Shown in pieces: positions 43,066 through 52,169 of a stretch of DNA of 64,000 nucleotides. The number at the start of each line of letters is the position of its first letter. The stretch's first letter is position 1. Both the position numbers and the translations under genes were made by a program. This DNA is from G963665085 sp963665085 (GTDB taxonomy: Bacteria; Bacteroidota; Bacteroidia; Bacteroidales; JAAAOM01), in contig CAXXXS010000002.1 in NCBI GenBank assembly GCA_963665085.2, positions 124,001 through 188,000 on the forward strand. Direction: 5' to 3'. Below the pieces are notes generated by a model. That model saw only the letters and a list, made by a program, of their open reading frames with translations, ran no database searches and was not told the DNA's origin.

Positions 43066-45153
43066 ATGGATAAAGTTAAAGATATAAATATTGATTTTCA
43101 AGAAGTTATAGCTAATCTTGGCTTTACTATAGAAGACGATTGCCTATATTTAACCAAACTAGAAAATCAACTAACAGCCCCTCAAATTCAGTTTCATATT
43201 GAAACAGCTGAAAAACTAAATGCTTCTGCTGTTTATCTACGCAGACAGCTCAATGGTAGCTACAAACCACAAGTTTATTTGTACGATTTCACAGACAGGA
43301 ATTTTGAGGAAGCAAAAGAAAATGAAATTACTGAAATTCAAACAAAAATTTGGAGCAGTGGAGAGGCTCCATTGGCTTGTGTTTTTTACAATACTGAAAT
43401 AAAAATTATTGACTGCACCAAACATATAACTAAAGAGTACAAGCCCGAATACTTAATAAAGAATTTGGAATTGGCTGGCAAAACTCACAAGCTATATAAC
43501 GGACAATTTGCCATAAAAATTAAAAGCGGTGTTTTTTGGGAACAAGAGGAGCTAAAAAATAAATTTAAGTTTAAGAACTCTGCCTATGACAAACTGATAG
43601 ATAACATTCGATTTGTATCAAAAATATTAGCAAACGAGTTTAAGAATACATCTTCTGAAATTGTCAATAAAATTATAGTTCAAGCAATTCTAATAAAATA
43701 TTTAGAAGAAAGAATCGACAGCAAAGGCAATAAATTACTCTCGGAAAAATATTTTCAGAAATACAATAAAGCAACAACATTTAATGATGTATTGAAGCAA
43801 CAAGGAAAATTTATTGAACTTCTTTCAGACTTAAATAAAGATTTTAATGGTAATGTATTTAAGTGGGAAATCGAAGAACAAACGCGGCTTAAATCATTAG
43901 ATTTATCAATCGTTGCTGACTTATTAGCTACTGATAAAACAGATTTAGGTTCACTACAACAAGAATTAGGGTTTCCTGATTGGAGATATTTCGAATTCAA
44001 ATTAATTCCTGTTGAATTGATTAGTCGTTTATATGAGGAGTTCTTAGGAGAAAACAAGCAAGAAAAGGGTTTGTATTATACACCTTCTCATTTAGCTAAA
44101 TTGTTAGTTGATGAATGTATTCCGTTGAAAAAGTATAAAGATTTTGACTTAAAAAACTATGCAATATTAGACCCCGCTTGTGGTTCAGGGATTTTTTTAG
44201 TTATAGCATTTAAACGGTTGGTTCAAATTTGGAGACTTCAAAACAATCTGGCTAATCCAGGTATTAACGATTTAAAGTCAATATTAAAAAATATATACGG
44301 AGTAGATAAAGAAGAACAGGCTGTAAGATTAGCTTCTTTTAGTTTAAGTTTAGCATTATGTAATGAGTTAAACCCTGTAAAAATCCTTAATGAACTGAGG
44401 TTTGACGATTTAAGAGAGGAAAATTTAATTCATTCAGATTTTTTTGAGTGTAAATCCATAAAAAACAAAAAGTTTGATTTGATCATTGGTAATCCACCCT
44501 ATGTTAGAGGGGGAACAAAAGATTTTGAGAATAATACAACAATATTCAGTAATAAAGAAATTGAAATACCTAATAATCAGATTGCATTAAAATTTTTAGG
44601 TGATTCCTATTCCTTTCTAAAAAAAGGTGGATTACAATGTCTGCTTGTTAAATCCTCTGGTATATTGTATAACACCAGCTCACGTAATTTCGTTGAAACG
44701 TTGTTTACAGAAACAAATATTATTCAAATTTTAGATTTTACAGCATTAGCGAGAAACAAATCATTGTGGGATAATAAAAAAGTGCATATTCTTACCAATG
44801 GAGAAAGAAAAGAAAGTCCATTAGAAATTGAAACCGCAGCAATATTTATTAGGGAAGGTAAACCTGATTTAAACAAAAATATATTGCACTTAACATTCAA
44901 AAGAACTAAAGCCACAAGAGAACGTATTTTATTTGAAATTGATGATTATGATTTGCATTTTGTAAATAGACAACTAGCTATTATTAATCCTTTTATTTGG
45001 AAAAACAATCTTTTAGGTGGTGGCAGGATTAGGCATACAATTGAGAAACTATCTGCAATTGATAACTTAAAAACAAAATTTAAGATTGAAGGGATTTTTG
45101 GAGAAGGTATAGGGGGGGGCAAAATCATTACCAAACAATGCATTTTTAGGTGA
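43066..45153 (+). CDS. N6-adenine DNA methyltransferase (Eco57I/TaqI type), truncated by frameshift at a G8 tract
   Basis: This frame encodes 695 aa. Motif I is DPACGSGIFLV (Asp369) and the catalytic NPPY starts at Asn476 (LIIGNPPYVRGG). The N-terminal ~300 residues are helical and may hold a nuclease or specificity part. At 45112-45119 there is a run of eight G. In this sequence the frame ends at TGA 45151-45153 after a 12-residue nonsense tail, while the homologous C-terminal part continues in another frame from 45119 to 45985. With seven (or ten) G the protein would be about 972 aa, a normal size for this family. This is the expected structure of a phase-variable restriction-modification gene caught in OFF, unless the G-run was miscounted. 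Confidence 0.85.
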   Translation: MDKVKDINIDFQEVIANLGFTIEDDCLYLTKLENQLTAPQIQFHIETAEKLNASAVYLRRQLNGSYKPQVYLYDFTDRNFEEAKENEITEIQTKIWSSGEAPLACVFYNTEIKIIDCTKHITKEYKPEYLIKNLELAGKTHKLYNGQFAIKIKSGVFWEQEELKNKFKFKNSAYDKLIDNIRFVSKILANEFKNTSSEIVNKIIVQAILIKYLEERIDSKGNKLLSEKYFQKYNKATTFNDVLKQQGKFIELLSDLNKDFNGNVFKWEIEEQTRLKSLDLSIVADLLATDKTDLGSLQQELGFPDWRYFEFKLIPVELISRLYEEFLGENKQEKGLYYTPSHLAKLLVDECIPLKKYKDFDLKNYAILDPACGSGIFLVIAFKRLVQIWRLQNNLANPGINDLKSILKNIYGVDKEEQAVRLASFSLSLALCNELNPVKILNELRFDDLREENLIHSDFFECKSIKNKKFDLIIGNPPYVRGGTKDFENNTTIFSNKEIEIPNNQIALKFLGDSYSFLKKGGLQCLLVKSSGILYNTSSRNFVETLFTETNIIQILDFTALARNKSLWDNKKVHILTNGERKESPLEIETAAIFIREGKPDLNKNILHLTFKRTKATRERILFEIDDYDLHFVNRQLAIINPFIWKNNLLGGGRIRHTIEKLSAIDNLKTKFKIEGIFGEGIGGGKIITKQCIFR
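45112..45119 (+). repeat. Poly-G (G8) tract in the methyltransferase gene
   Basis: Eight consecutive G in an AT-rich gene, exactly at the point where the coding frame shifts. Such tracts gain or lose units by slipped-strand mispairing. Confidence 0.9.
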
Positions 45154-45985
45154 TAAAATTGACCAATCTTTCATTACCTCTCAGTACATCAATTCTTTTA
45201 AAGACAAAAAAGATAAGGAAGTTTATAAATATCCAAATTTTCTTGTTAAGGAGAACATTGATTTACCTTTTTCATATAATGACAAACCAATTAAATTTTC
45301 AAATGAAATTATAGGCTTTCATTCAAGCAATATACAATTGCTAAAACAATTAACTGCTTATTTTAAAAAGAATTATGAAGTCCTGAAATTTTTCAATATA
45401 TGTACAAGTGGTAAGTTATTAGTATACAAAAACACAGCTTGTAAACAAGAAGACATTCTTAATCTTCCTTGCGATTTTAATGTTGATATGACTATGGTAC
45501 TTTCTGAAATAGATAGAAACATAATAAGTGACATCAATAATTTAATGCAGCTTTTTCTTAGAAATGGCGAAAATTCAAAAGCAATAAGCCCGATTAGGGG
45601 AGACAAAAATATTAAAGCGATTATAGGTAAATATGGTAATGAGTTTTCTAAAGTATTAAATACCATCTATGCAGATAACAAACGTAAATTTAGATTAAGT
45701 GATGTTGTTCAACTTAAAAATTCATTAATAGCAACTGTATTCAGGTATGACAACGAAAATATAGAGCCGAAATTTGGTAAAGAATTGTCTGAATTAAATA
45801 TTGATGGACTTACAAACAATAAAATTTCTGAAAACTTATCTGTAAACAGAATAATAAAATTATATCCACAAAAAGATACTATTGTTTTTGTCAAACCGAA
45901 TCAATACAGATATTGGCTATCGCTAGTTGCTTATCGTGATGCGGATAAATGTTTCTCTGACTTTACAAATATTACAGGAGAATGA
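45119..45985 (+). pseudogene. C-terminal part of the methyltransferase (target recognition region), out of frame
   Basis: The frame is open from the G-run itself (AKSLPNNAFLGDKIDQSFIT..., 288 aa) with no start codon at its head; the first Met is internal at 45338. The content (FSNEIIGFHSSNIQLLKQL, NTACKQEDILNLPCDF, NQYRYWLSLVAYRDADKC) fits the C-terminal target-recognition/TaqI_C region of Eco57I-type enzymes, including the late VFVKPNQYRYW segment. It should be read as the continuation of the gene at 43066 when the tract has seven or ten G. The stop overlaps the next start (ATGA). Confidence 0.8.
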
Positions 45986-46671
45986 TAGCAGAGGAAAATT
46001 TATCGAATAACGAACAGCCAAAAATTAGTATTTCAAACACTAATTTGATTTCACTAATTATTAAATCAATGAAACAGAATGTACCACACTTCAAAACTTA
46101 TATTGGATCAGGTCATTACAAAAAGAAGAATCTAAACGAAGATAATTTAACTCAAATCTATATTGAACAAGCACAAATCTTAATAAGAAAGCAAGACTAT
46201 CCTTTTAACATTAGTAGTCAGTATAGAGATATTTATAATCTCAGCAAAGGTTTTTCAGACTTTTATTTTTATCCTAACGAACAAGGTATTTCTAACTCAT
46301 CTCTATTTTCTGTAGAATGTAAAAGATTACCAGCCCCTGATAAAACAAGAGAAAGAGAGTATGTTTTCGGAACATCGAACAACGGAGGCATTGAAAGATA
46401 TAAAATAGAAAAGCATGGAAAAGGATTAAATTACTGTGGTTTAATTGGTTTCGTCGAAAAAGAAAAACCAAGTCATTGGTTAACAGCAATTAATAATTGG
46501 ATAACAGATTTAGCTAACACGAACAAGTCTTGGAAGTATGATGAAACTTTATCCGAATTAAATTCAAATATTGATTTCTGTTTTTTAGAATCTATTGCAT
46601 ACAGAAAGACAAGTGAAATTAAGTTGTCTCACTTATGGATAATTTTAAAATGCCCCATCACACATTCGTAA
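45982..46671 (+). CDS. Probable restriction endonuclease of the split R-M system
   Basis: The protein is 229 aa. The segment LSKGFSDFYFYPNEQG ... SLFSVECKRLPAPDK gives an Asp followed by E-x-K, the pattern of a PD-(D/E)XK nuclease, with flanking hydrophobic strands. I do not recognise a named family. It starts by an ATGA overlap with the methyltransferase C-terminal region, so its translation may depend on ribosomes finishing that frame. If so, the poly-G switch would turn both activities on or off together. It is followed by a decayed maturase fragment. Confidence 0.6.
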   Translation: MIAEENLSNNEQPKISISNTNLISLIIKSMKQNVPHFKTYIGSGHYKKKNLNEDNLTQIYIEQAQILIRKQDYPFNISSQYRDIYNLSKGFSDFYFYPNEQGISNSSLFSVECKRLPAPDKTREREYVFGTSNNGGIERYKIEKHGKGLNYCGLIGFVEKEKPSHWLTAINNWITDLANTNKSWKYDETLSELNSNIDFCFLESIAYRKTSEIKLSHLWIILKCPITHS

Positions 46672-46718
46672 GCACACAGCATATTCAATTTAAAGGTAAA
46701 CAACAACTTAAAGAAAGT

Positions 46719-46847
46719 ATGATTGATTATTATGAAACAAAATCACAGCCAATATCCAGGCTACAGGTATGGGAAGCTTACTGAAAAATAAGAAAGAATA
46801 AAGGAGGTATGGAATTACAAAAAAAATTAAGTCTGTTTAAAACATAA
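46719..46847 (+). pseudogene. N-terminal remnant of a group II intron reverse transcriptase/maturase
   Basis: From ATG 46719 the translation is MIDYYETKSQPISRLQVWEA followed by Y, a TGA (46782), KIRKNKGGM and an unrelated tail to TAA 46845. The pattern '(M)I-YYETKSQPI-R--VWEAYK-VR-NKG' is the opening of group II intron-encoded proteins of Bacteroidota as I remember them. Only this first ~30 residues survive, with a nonsense codon. Confidence 0.55.
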
Positions 46848-46860
46848 AAATTTAACAAAA

Positions 46861-46890
46861 AAAAGCCGTCAAGATAAACTCAACGGCTTT
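46861..46890. terminator. Bidirectional terminator hairpin
   Basis: AAAGCCGT pairs with ACGGCTTT around a 13-nt loop, with A-rich sequence upstream and AAAA downstream. It lies between the convergent R-M operon and the T9SS protein gene and can serve the minus-strand gene best (T-run on that strand). Confidence 0.8.
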
Positions 46891-46907
46891 AAAACACTAC
46901 CTAACGT

Positions 46908-49505
46908 CTACTCTGCTTTTATTATTGTTTTTGTTATTACCTGCTCCTGTAGCAATATCTTACTTAAATAAGTTCCTTTTGGTAGATTACTTATTGAGAT
47001 ATAAAAACCTTCGGTCACCTCTTGTTCCAAAACCAACTGTCCCTGGCTGTTATAGATTAAAACTAAAGCTGTACAATCAAAACCTCTTAGATAAATTCTT
47101 TCTTTAGTCGGGTTGGGATAAATAGTGATGGTTTCCAATTCTCCATCTTCAATGCCTGTAGTGGTAACACTAATGGTAAAAGTTTCTGTATCACTCAGGC
47201 TGCCATCGCTTACTGTTAGGGTTATTTCTCCCGATGTTGTGGTTCCGCTTTCAGGGGTCCAGGTTATAACACCTTCACTTATTGACATTCCATCAGGAGC
47301 ATTACTTAAACTGTAAGTTAAATCATCAGCATTTGCATCGGTGGCTGTTATCGTATACGTATATTTAACTCCAACAGTTGCTGTTGTTGGTGCAGTTGAA
47401 GTAATTATCGGAGCATTCTCAACAGTAATAGTGAAAGTCTCTATATCACTCAGGCTGCCATCGCTTACTGTTAGAGTTATTTCTCCCGACGTTGTGGTTC
47501 CGCTTTCAGGGGTCCAGGTTATGACACTATCACTTATTGTCATTCCACTCGGTGCATTAGTTAAACTGTATGTTAAATTGTCTGTGTTAAAATCACGAGC
47601 TATTACCTGATAAGTATATTTAATACCTTCTGTTGCTGCCGTTGGAGCAGTTGAAGTTATTTCCGGTTTAAAATTATTGTTATTATCTGCTACATATATA
47701 ACAAATGATTGTGACGTGGTTAGAGAACCATCTGTTACATTTACAATTACCGTTCCCGAAGTGTATGTGTCTGCTGTTAAAGTCCAGTAAACAATAGTAT
47801 CATTTTTTATTGCCATTCCAGTTGGTTTGGTTTTCAAAGAATAAGTTAATTTATCACCATTTTTATCAGATGCTGAAATAGGATACTGATAATTGCCATC
47901 CTGTAAATACGCAATAGTGTCTGGCAATGAGGTTATTACCGGACAATAATTTGCTTTAAGCGAAAAAGACAGTGTGTCAGTTAATGAATTATCACTGGCA
48001 ACTACAGTAACTTTGTTTGTTCCGTCAACCGTGTTATCGGTAATCCAAATCAATGAATCGTTCCTAATGAACATGTCAGATGGCCCATCAACTAAACTAA
48101 ATGTGATGTCATCATTCTCTAAATCACCAGCTTTGAGCAATAAAGTATATTTTTCTCCTACTGTAACTGAAGTAACAGGGTTACTAGTAAAATATGGTGC
48201 TGAATTATTTCCATTAATCACGATTATATACGCATAGTTACCCCAAAGTGTATCGCCTTCAGCTTTTAACTCACCAATACGGTAAATCAATGTATCTAGT
48301 TCTACATCGGCAGCATTTGATGCAAATGTATAGTCTGTTCCACTAAGTGTAGCCCCTTCAGGAATTGAAACTATTTTATATACTAGCGAGTTTTGTAGTG
48401 TTTCGATATCAAAGTCATTATTAATAAATGAAGCAATGGAACCCGAATTACTACCCAAGTGAATGGTATCTCTAATAGCAAAAGGAGCATTATTTATGTT
48501 TTGTAATCCCGGGTAAGTACTATCTTCACGAATAGTCCATGTATTAATAAAATCCCAATCATAGGTATCCTCAGAAATCATTTCTATTGTGGTTTTTGAA
48601 GTACCATCATTATTTTTTGTTTGCATAAGAAGTTTGTTATAATAACAATCTGTTATAGTAGTTGTATTTGAACCTACAATACTTCCAACATTTGTGGTAC
48701 CAGAGACACTACTTATGGAATAACAATCTAATATTTTAAAATTACCACCTGTGCGGCCAGCAATACCTGCAACATCGAGGTAACCAAAAACCTCACCTGT
48801 TGTATAGCAATAAGATATTGATGCCGGAGAATTCTGAAGCCGACCTATTAATCCACCTACATCCTCATGTCCAGTAACATTTCCAGAGGCATAAGAGTAA
48901 CTAAATGAGCTATAGTTACTCAATCCGGCCAGTCCACCAGTATACATACCAGAAGGGGCAGAAACATTTGCATAAGAATAGCAATATTTCATAGTTATAT
49001 AACTTGAACTACCACTTAAACCTCCACAAAATTTTGTTCCTGAAATAGTTCCTGAGGTATAGCACTTTGTAATTGACGACTTATAAGAGGTTCCGGACAA
49101 TCCTCCAACAGCATTATTTCCTGTTATATTACAATTTATTACACCTATATTACTTAATGTCGCAGTAGAATCTTTACCAAATAGTCCAATTTGGCTGGCC
49201 TCCCTATCGATGAATAAATTTTTTATCTCATAGCCGGCCCCATCAAATATTCCGGTAAACGGATTGCCTGTGGTACCTATTGCATCCCAGCCCTCGTTTT
49301 CGTTGTAAGGCGAAACATTCATATCTATATCATTAATAAGAACAAAACTAGAATTGGGATAATTTCTGACACTATCAAGTTGCACTGCAGTACTAATTTG
49401 ATAAGGATCTGTACTTGAACCTGTTCCTCCAGCAAAAGGATTCGTTTGAGCATATGTTATACATATCTCAAATAGACAAATAATGAATAGTAATGATTTC
49501 TTCAT
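46908..49505 (-). CDS. T9SS surface protein with GLUG repeats and Ig-like (He_PIG) repeats
   Basis: The protein is 865 aa. A signal peptide (LLFIICLFEICITYAQ) is followed by a beta-helix region of GLUG-like repeats at ~75-310 (VGGLSGTSYKSSITKCYTSG, TGGLAGLSNYSSFSYSYASG, VGGLIGRLQNSPASISYCYT). Then come four cadherin/He_PIG-type Ig repeats at ~440-780 (KYTYTITATDANADDLTYSL, EITLTVSDGSLSDTETFTI) and a type IX sorting domain (GELETITIYPNPTKERIYLR ... ITKTIIKAE). It is an exported surface protein, probably an adhesin. The last two Ig units share 77-bp blocks that are nearly identical at DNA level, allowing unit gain or loss. It is monocistronic. Confidence 0.88.
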   Translation of the reverse strand: MKKSLLFIICLFEICITYAQTNPFAGGTGSSTDPYQISTAVQLDSVRNYPNSSFVLINDIDMNVSPYNENEGWDAIGTTGNPFTGIFDGAGYEIKNLFIDREASQIGLFGKDSTATLSNIGVINCNITGNNAVGGLSGTSYKSSITKCYTSGTISGTKFCGGLSGSSSYITMKYCYSYANVSAPSGMYTGGLAGLSNYSSFSYSYASGNVTGHEDVGGLIGRLQNSPASISYCYTTGEVFGYLDVAGIAGRTGGNFKILDCYSISSVSGTTNVGSIVGSNTTTITDCYYNKLLMQTKNNDGTSKTTIEMISEDTYDWDFINTWTIREDSTYPGLQNINNAPFAIRDTIHLGSNSGSIASFINNDFDIETLQNSLVYKIVSIPEGATLSGTDYTFASNAADVELDTLIYRIGELKAEGDTLWGNYAYIIVINGNNSAPYFTSNPVTSVTVGEKYTLLLKAGDLENDDITFSLVDGPSDMFIRNDSLIWITDNTVDGTNKVTVVASDNSLTDTLSFSLKANYCPVITSLPDTIAYLQDGNYQYPISASDKNGDKLTYSLKTKPTGMAIKNDTIVYWTLTADTYTSGTVIVNVTDGSLTTSQSFVIYVADNNNNFKPEITSTAPTAATEGIKYTYQVIARDFNTDNLTYSLTNAPSGMTISDSVITWTPESGTTTSGEITLTVSDGSLSDIETFTITVENAPIITSTAPTTATVGVKYTYTITATDANADDLTYSLSNAPDGMSISEGVITWTPESGTTTSGEITLTVSDGSLSDTETFTISVTTTGIEDGELETITIYPNPTKERIYLRGFDCTALVLIYNSQGQLVLEQEVTEGFYISISNLPKGTYLSKILLQEQVITKTIIKAE
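47191..47522 (-). repeat. Pair of 77-bp near-identical direct repeats inside the GLUG/Ig protein gene
   Basis: Blocks 47191-47267 and 47446-47522 differ at only two positions and lie 255 bp (85 codons) apart, one Ig unit. Recombination between them would delete or add a unit in frame. Confidence 0.9.
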
Positions 49506-49822
49506 ATTGATTAATTATATTTTATTAATTCAGATGAAGTTACGGCAAGAATCACTATTTGTTTGCCCTGAAAAATGAACCTCCAAAAACAAGTAATGAA
49601 ATGTAGAATTAAAGACATGAAATGTTCTGATTTTACAATAAATGGTTTACTTATAATTTTGTTACCACGGAAAAACTATTAAAAGCTTAGCCTTGCAGAC
49701 ATTATCATCTTCTAAGACAGCAGTTTTAACTATTGAACAAACATATTTTGAGCTTTATTTGATTATTATAATTTCTATCTTTGAGAATAATAACTAGCTT
49801 TTCTCTCAAAAAATTCTTAAAA
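49506..49822. other. Divergent spacer between the T9SS protein and a small membrane protein
   Basis: About 317 bp without an ORF. It holds a -7 element TATCTTTG at 49776-49783 directed right. That box contains the in-frame TTG at 49781, so the downstream gene must begin at ATG 49823. No operator repeats were seen. Confidence 0.5.
49776..49783 (+). promoter_or_regulatory. -7 promoter element TATCTTTG
   Basis: Exact TAnnTTTG match, 40 bp before ATG 49823. A well-spaced -33 TTTG is not evident. Confidence 0.5.
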
Positions 49823-50266
49823 ATGAAAACACAACTTAACACAAAAAAAGCAATTCTATGGGGTTCTGTTGTTATCCTCATCCAAATGATTGTGAGCAAT
49901 CTCTTTTATATGAACCCTATTGTATCTAAAATCAATCAGCAATTTGAAGGACACTGTACCATAAAAAACTTTGACTTTTTAGGTGGTTTAGGTAACTGGA
50001 TTGTACTTACAATGGTATTTGGTATAATCCTTATGATATTCTGGATTTTCCTTTTTAAATATTGTTACTCATGCTTGCCCGGAAAAGGATGGATAAAAGG
50101 TTTAATTTTTGGAATAACAATCGGTATTATAAAATCTGTTCCTGAAGCATTCAATCAATGGATGACCATTAATTACCCTACCCCGTTAATTGTAATGCAA
50201 TTAATAAATACATTTCTAGGATTACTAATATTTGGTAGTCTTTTAAGATTCTTCTATACAAAATAG
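49823..50266 (+). CDS. Small four-TM membrane protein of unknown function
   Basis: The protein is 147 aa from ATG 49823. Four hydrophobic segments are evident (AILWGSVVILIQMIVSNLFYM; WIVLTMVFGIILMIFWIFLF; GWIKGLIFGITIGIIKSVPEAF; LIVMQLINTFLGLLIFGSLL), separated by short loops. The first loop carries HCTIKNFDF. It resembles the small 'DUF-type' inner-membrane proteins seen scattered in Bacteroidota, but I cannot name a family. It is monocistronic with its own -7 box and a strong hairpin terminator. Confidence 0.7.
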   Translation: MKTQLNTKKAILWGSVVILIQMIVSNLFYMNPIVSKINQQFEGHCTIKNFDFLGGLGNWIVLTMVFGIILMIFWIFLFKYCYSCLPGKGWIKGLIFGITIGIIKSVPEAFNQWMTINYPTPLIVMQLINTFLGLLIFGSLLRFFYTK

Positions 50267-50274
50267 AATACCCC

Positions 50275-50313
50275 AAAAACAGTTTAACTTTAAATAAAAG
50301 TTAAACTGTTTTT
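50275..50313. terminator. Bidirectional terminator
   Basis: AAAAACAGTTTAACTT pairs perfectly with AAGTTAAACTGTTTTT around a 7-nt loop. It stands between the convergent membrane-protein gene and the phosphoesterase locus. Confidence 0.92.
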
Positions 50314-50384
50314 ATTAATAAAAAGCTACTTGTTGCACACAAACAGCTTTACCAAACTAAAACCTAAAAGTCAATCCTATAAAG

Positions 50385-52022
50385 TTATTCCTCTACTAAA
50401 TACTCCGGGGATAAAATTTGTTTAGGTAAATGAGGGCCTTCTACCAATGTTGTTAAAAGAAAACCTCCTCCTCCATTAAAATAATAAACCTCTATTTTAT
50501 GTCTGCCTTCTTCTAACGCTATAGAACCAGTTTCTTCTTTCACGTCATGGTCGCCATCATTATTAACAATTTCCTGTCCGTCAACATATAGTTTACTTCC
50601 ATCATCAGAACGTGTATAAAATTTGTATTCTCCAACCTGAGGCACATTAAAATAAGATGTCATAATCACTCCTGTAGAACTATTAATCTTCTCTGTTAAT
50701 TCATCTGTTGAGAACTCAGCAATAGAGCCTGATTCTACTTTCTCTGCTTTACTAAAATCTGGAAGTATGCTCCACTCCTCTCCCTTATATAAGGTATAAT
50801 TTACTTTTTTATCACTCCCTTTAACAACTCTAAAAAATGCTTCTGCGACAGGACTTTTCAGTCCTTCAATATTAATAAATGCTGCCTTTACCTGACAAGA
50901 TGATTTTATTTTAAAAGGCTCTGTATATTTTGGAGAATCCTTTGTAGGATCTGTTCCATCAAGTGTGTAATGAATTTCTCCATCTGTAGCAATTGAGTTA
51001 ATTGTTACTTTTGGAATTTCATTAATATATAATCCTCCTGAATTTCCATTTGTTGCTTTTGGCAAAATCTCTGGTGTATACATTACCGGAGCCATAAATT
51101 TTCCGAGAATAAATGGATCTTTCTCGTCAACAAATATTGAATGAAGATCACTTCCTAACCATACATCTGGGGATTCATGTCCCAATGCATAAACCGATAA
51201 TGGTGCGAGATTGAAATGGGTAACAGAAGTCAGCAATTCTCCTGTTTTTTTCACTTTCCCTCCATAAAATAAGTATGGAACTGTATTTCCCTCAACCGAT
51301 TCATGTCCGTGTCCATATCCTTTCCCTCCATGATCTGCATTTATAACAATTAACGAAGTCTCAAAAATCCCTGCTTCTTTAACGGCATCAATAATTTTGC
51401 CCGCTAAAGAATCAGCTGATTCAACTGATTGAAGATACCTGGGTGTCATATGTCCCGCTGTGTGTCCCCAATCGTCAACATGATCTAACTGAATAAACAG
51501 GAAATTTGGTTTTTCTTCTTTTATAACCTTAATAGCATCTTCAGTTGTTGTATATTCATCTTTGCTATCTATATCAATATCAACAAAACTATTATCGTAA
51601 AGATTACCAAAACCTGACCAATGATAAACAGAAGCTGTTTTTAAATTTTTATCTGCCTTTTTTAAAACATAAAATACATCAGGAAACCATCCATTTTCTG
51701 TAATTCGCATCGGTGGAAGTCTAAAATTATCATGCAGCCAATCATTTGATGAAACACCAGTCATTGATGCTGTTGCACTCGTCAGCATTGTATTCCAATT
51801 AGGTGAACTAGAAGTTGGAAAAACATCACGAGCATTAAAACTATAACAACCGTTTTGTTTTATTTCATCGAAAGTAGGTGTATTAGCTAAATTAACACCC
51901 CCAACAGACATACCATCGATTCCAATAATAATAACATGATTTACTTTTGCTCGTTCTTTATCAGAACTACATGATAATTGAAATGCAACTAATGTGAATA
52001 AGATTACTTGATGGATTTTCAT
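50385..52022 (-). CDS. Lipoprotein nucleotide pyrophosphatase/phosphodiesterase-like enzyme with chitobiase-C-like and PA14 domains
   Basis: The protein is 545 aa. A lipobox (FQLSCSS) is followed by an alkaline-phosphatase-superfamily type I phosphodiesterase domain at ~30-300: VIIGIDGMSVGG (metal Asp), FPTSSSPNWNTMLT (nucleophile Ser in place of the common Thr), QLDHVDDWGHTAG and NADHGGKGYGHGHE (metal Asp/His). A chitobiase C-terminal-like module follows (~325-390; GEIHYTLDGTDPTKDSPKYT), and then a PA14-like domain (~430-530; YTRSDDGSKLYVDGQEIVNN). The PA14 part is clearly related to the one in the phosphoesterase at 56998. It is the last gene of the minus-strand phospho-locus, 147 bp after the FUSC gene. 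The substrate is probably a phosphodiester or sugar-nucleotide. Confidence 0.87.
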   Translation of the reverse strand: MKIHQVILFTLVAFQLSCSSDKERAKVNHVIIIGIDGMSVGGVNLANTPTFDEIKQNGCYSFNARDVFPTSSSPNWNTMLTSATASMTGVSSNDWLHDNFRLPPMRITENGWFPDVFYVLKKADKNLKTASVYHWSGFGNLYDNSFVDIDIDSKDEYTTTEDAIKVIKEEKPNFLFIQLDHVDDWGHTAGHMTPRYLQSVESADSLAGKIIDAVKEAGIFETSLIVINADHGGKGYGHGHESVEGNTVPYLFYGGKVKKTGELLTSVTHFNLAPLSVYALGHESPDVWLGSDLHSIFVDEKDPFILGKFMAPVMYTPEILPKATNGNSGGLYINEIPKVTINSIATDGEIHYTLDGTDPTKDSPKYTEPFKIKSSCQVKAAFINIEGLKSPVAEAFFRVVKGSDKKVNYTLYKGEEWSILPDFSKAEKVESGSIAEFSTDELTEKINSSTGVIMTSYFNVPQVGEYKFYTRSDDGSKLYVDGQEIVNNDGDHDVKEETGSIALEEGRHKIEVYYFNGGGGFLLTTLVEGPHLPKQILSPEYLVEE

Positions 52023-52169
52023 TTTACCAGGTTTTATATATCAGCAAAACTATACTCCAATTCTTAACTATACATTAAGAAAAATAGTAATCCGTATTAT
52101 GTTTTTAGAGAGAAAATTAAGTATGTGTAAATAAACTTCAAATACCTAAAATCTATACATCAACGCAAT

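Noticed and set aside
45338..45985. Independent 215-aa gene starting at Met 45338
   Set aside because: The frame is open and homologous back to the G-run at 45119; it is the displaced C-terminal part of the methyltransferase.
47125..47610. Plus-strand open frames opposite the T9SS protein's Ig repeats
   Set aside because: They are antisense shadows created by the repetitive Ser/Thr-rich coding sequence; no signal or family match.
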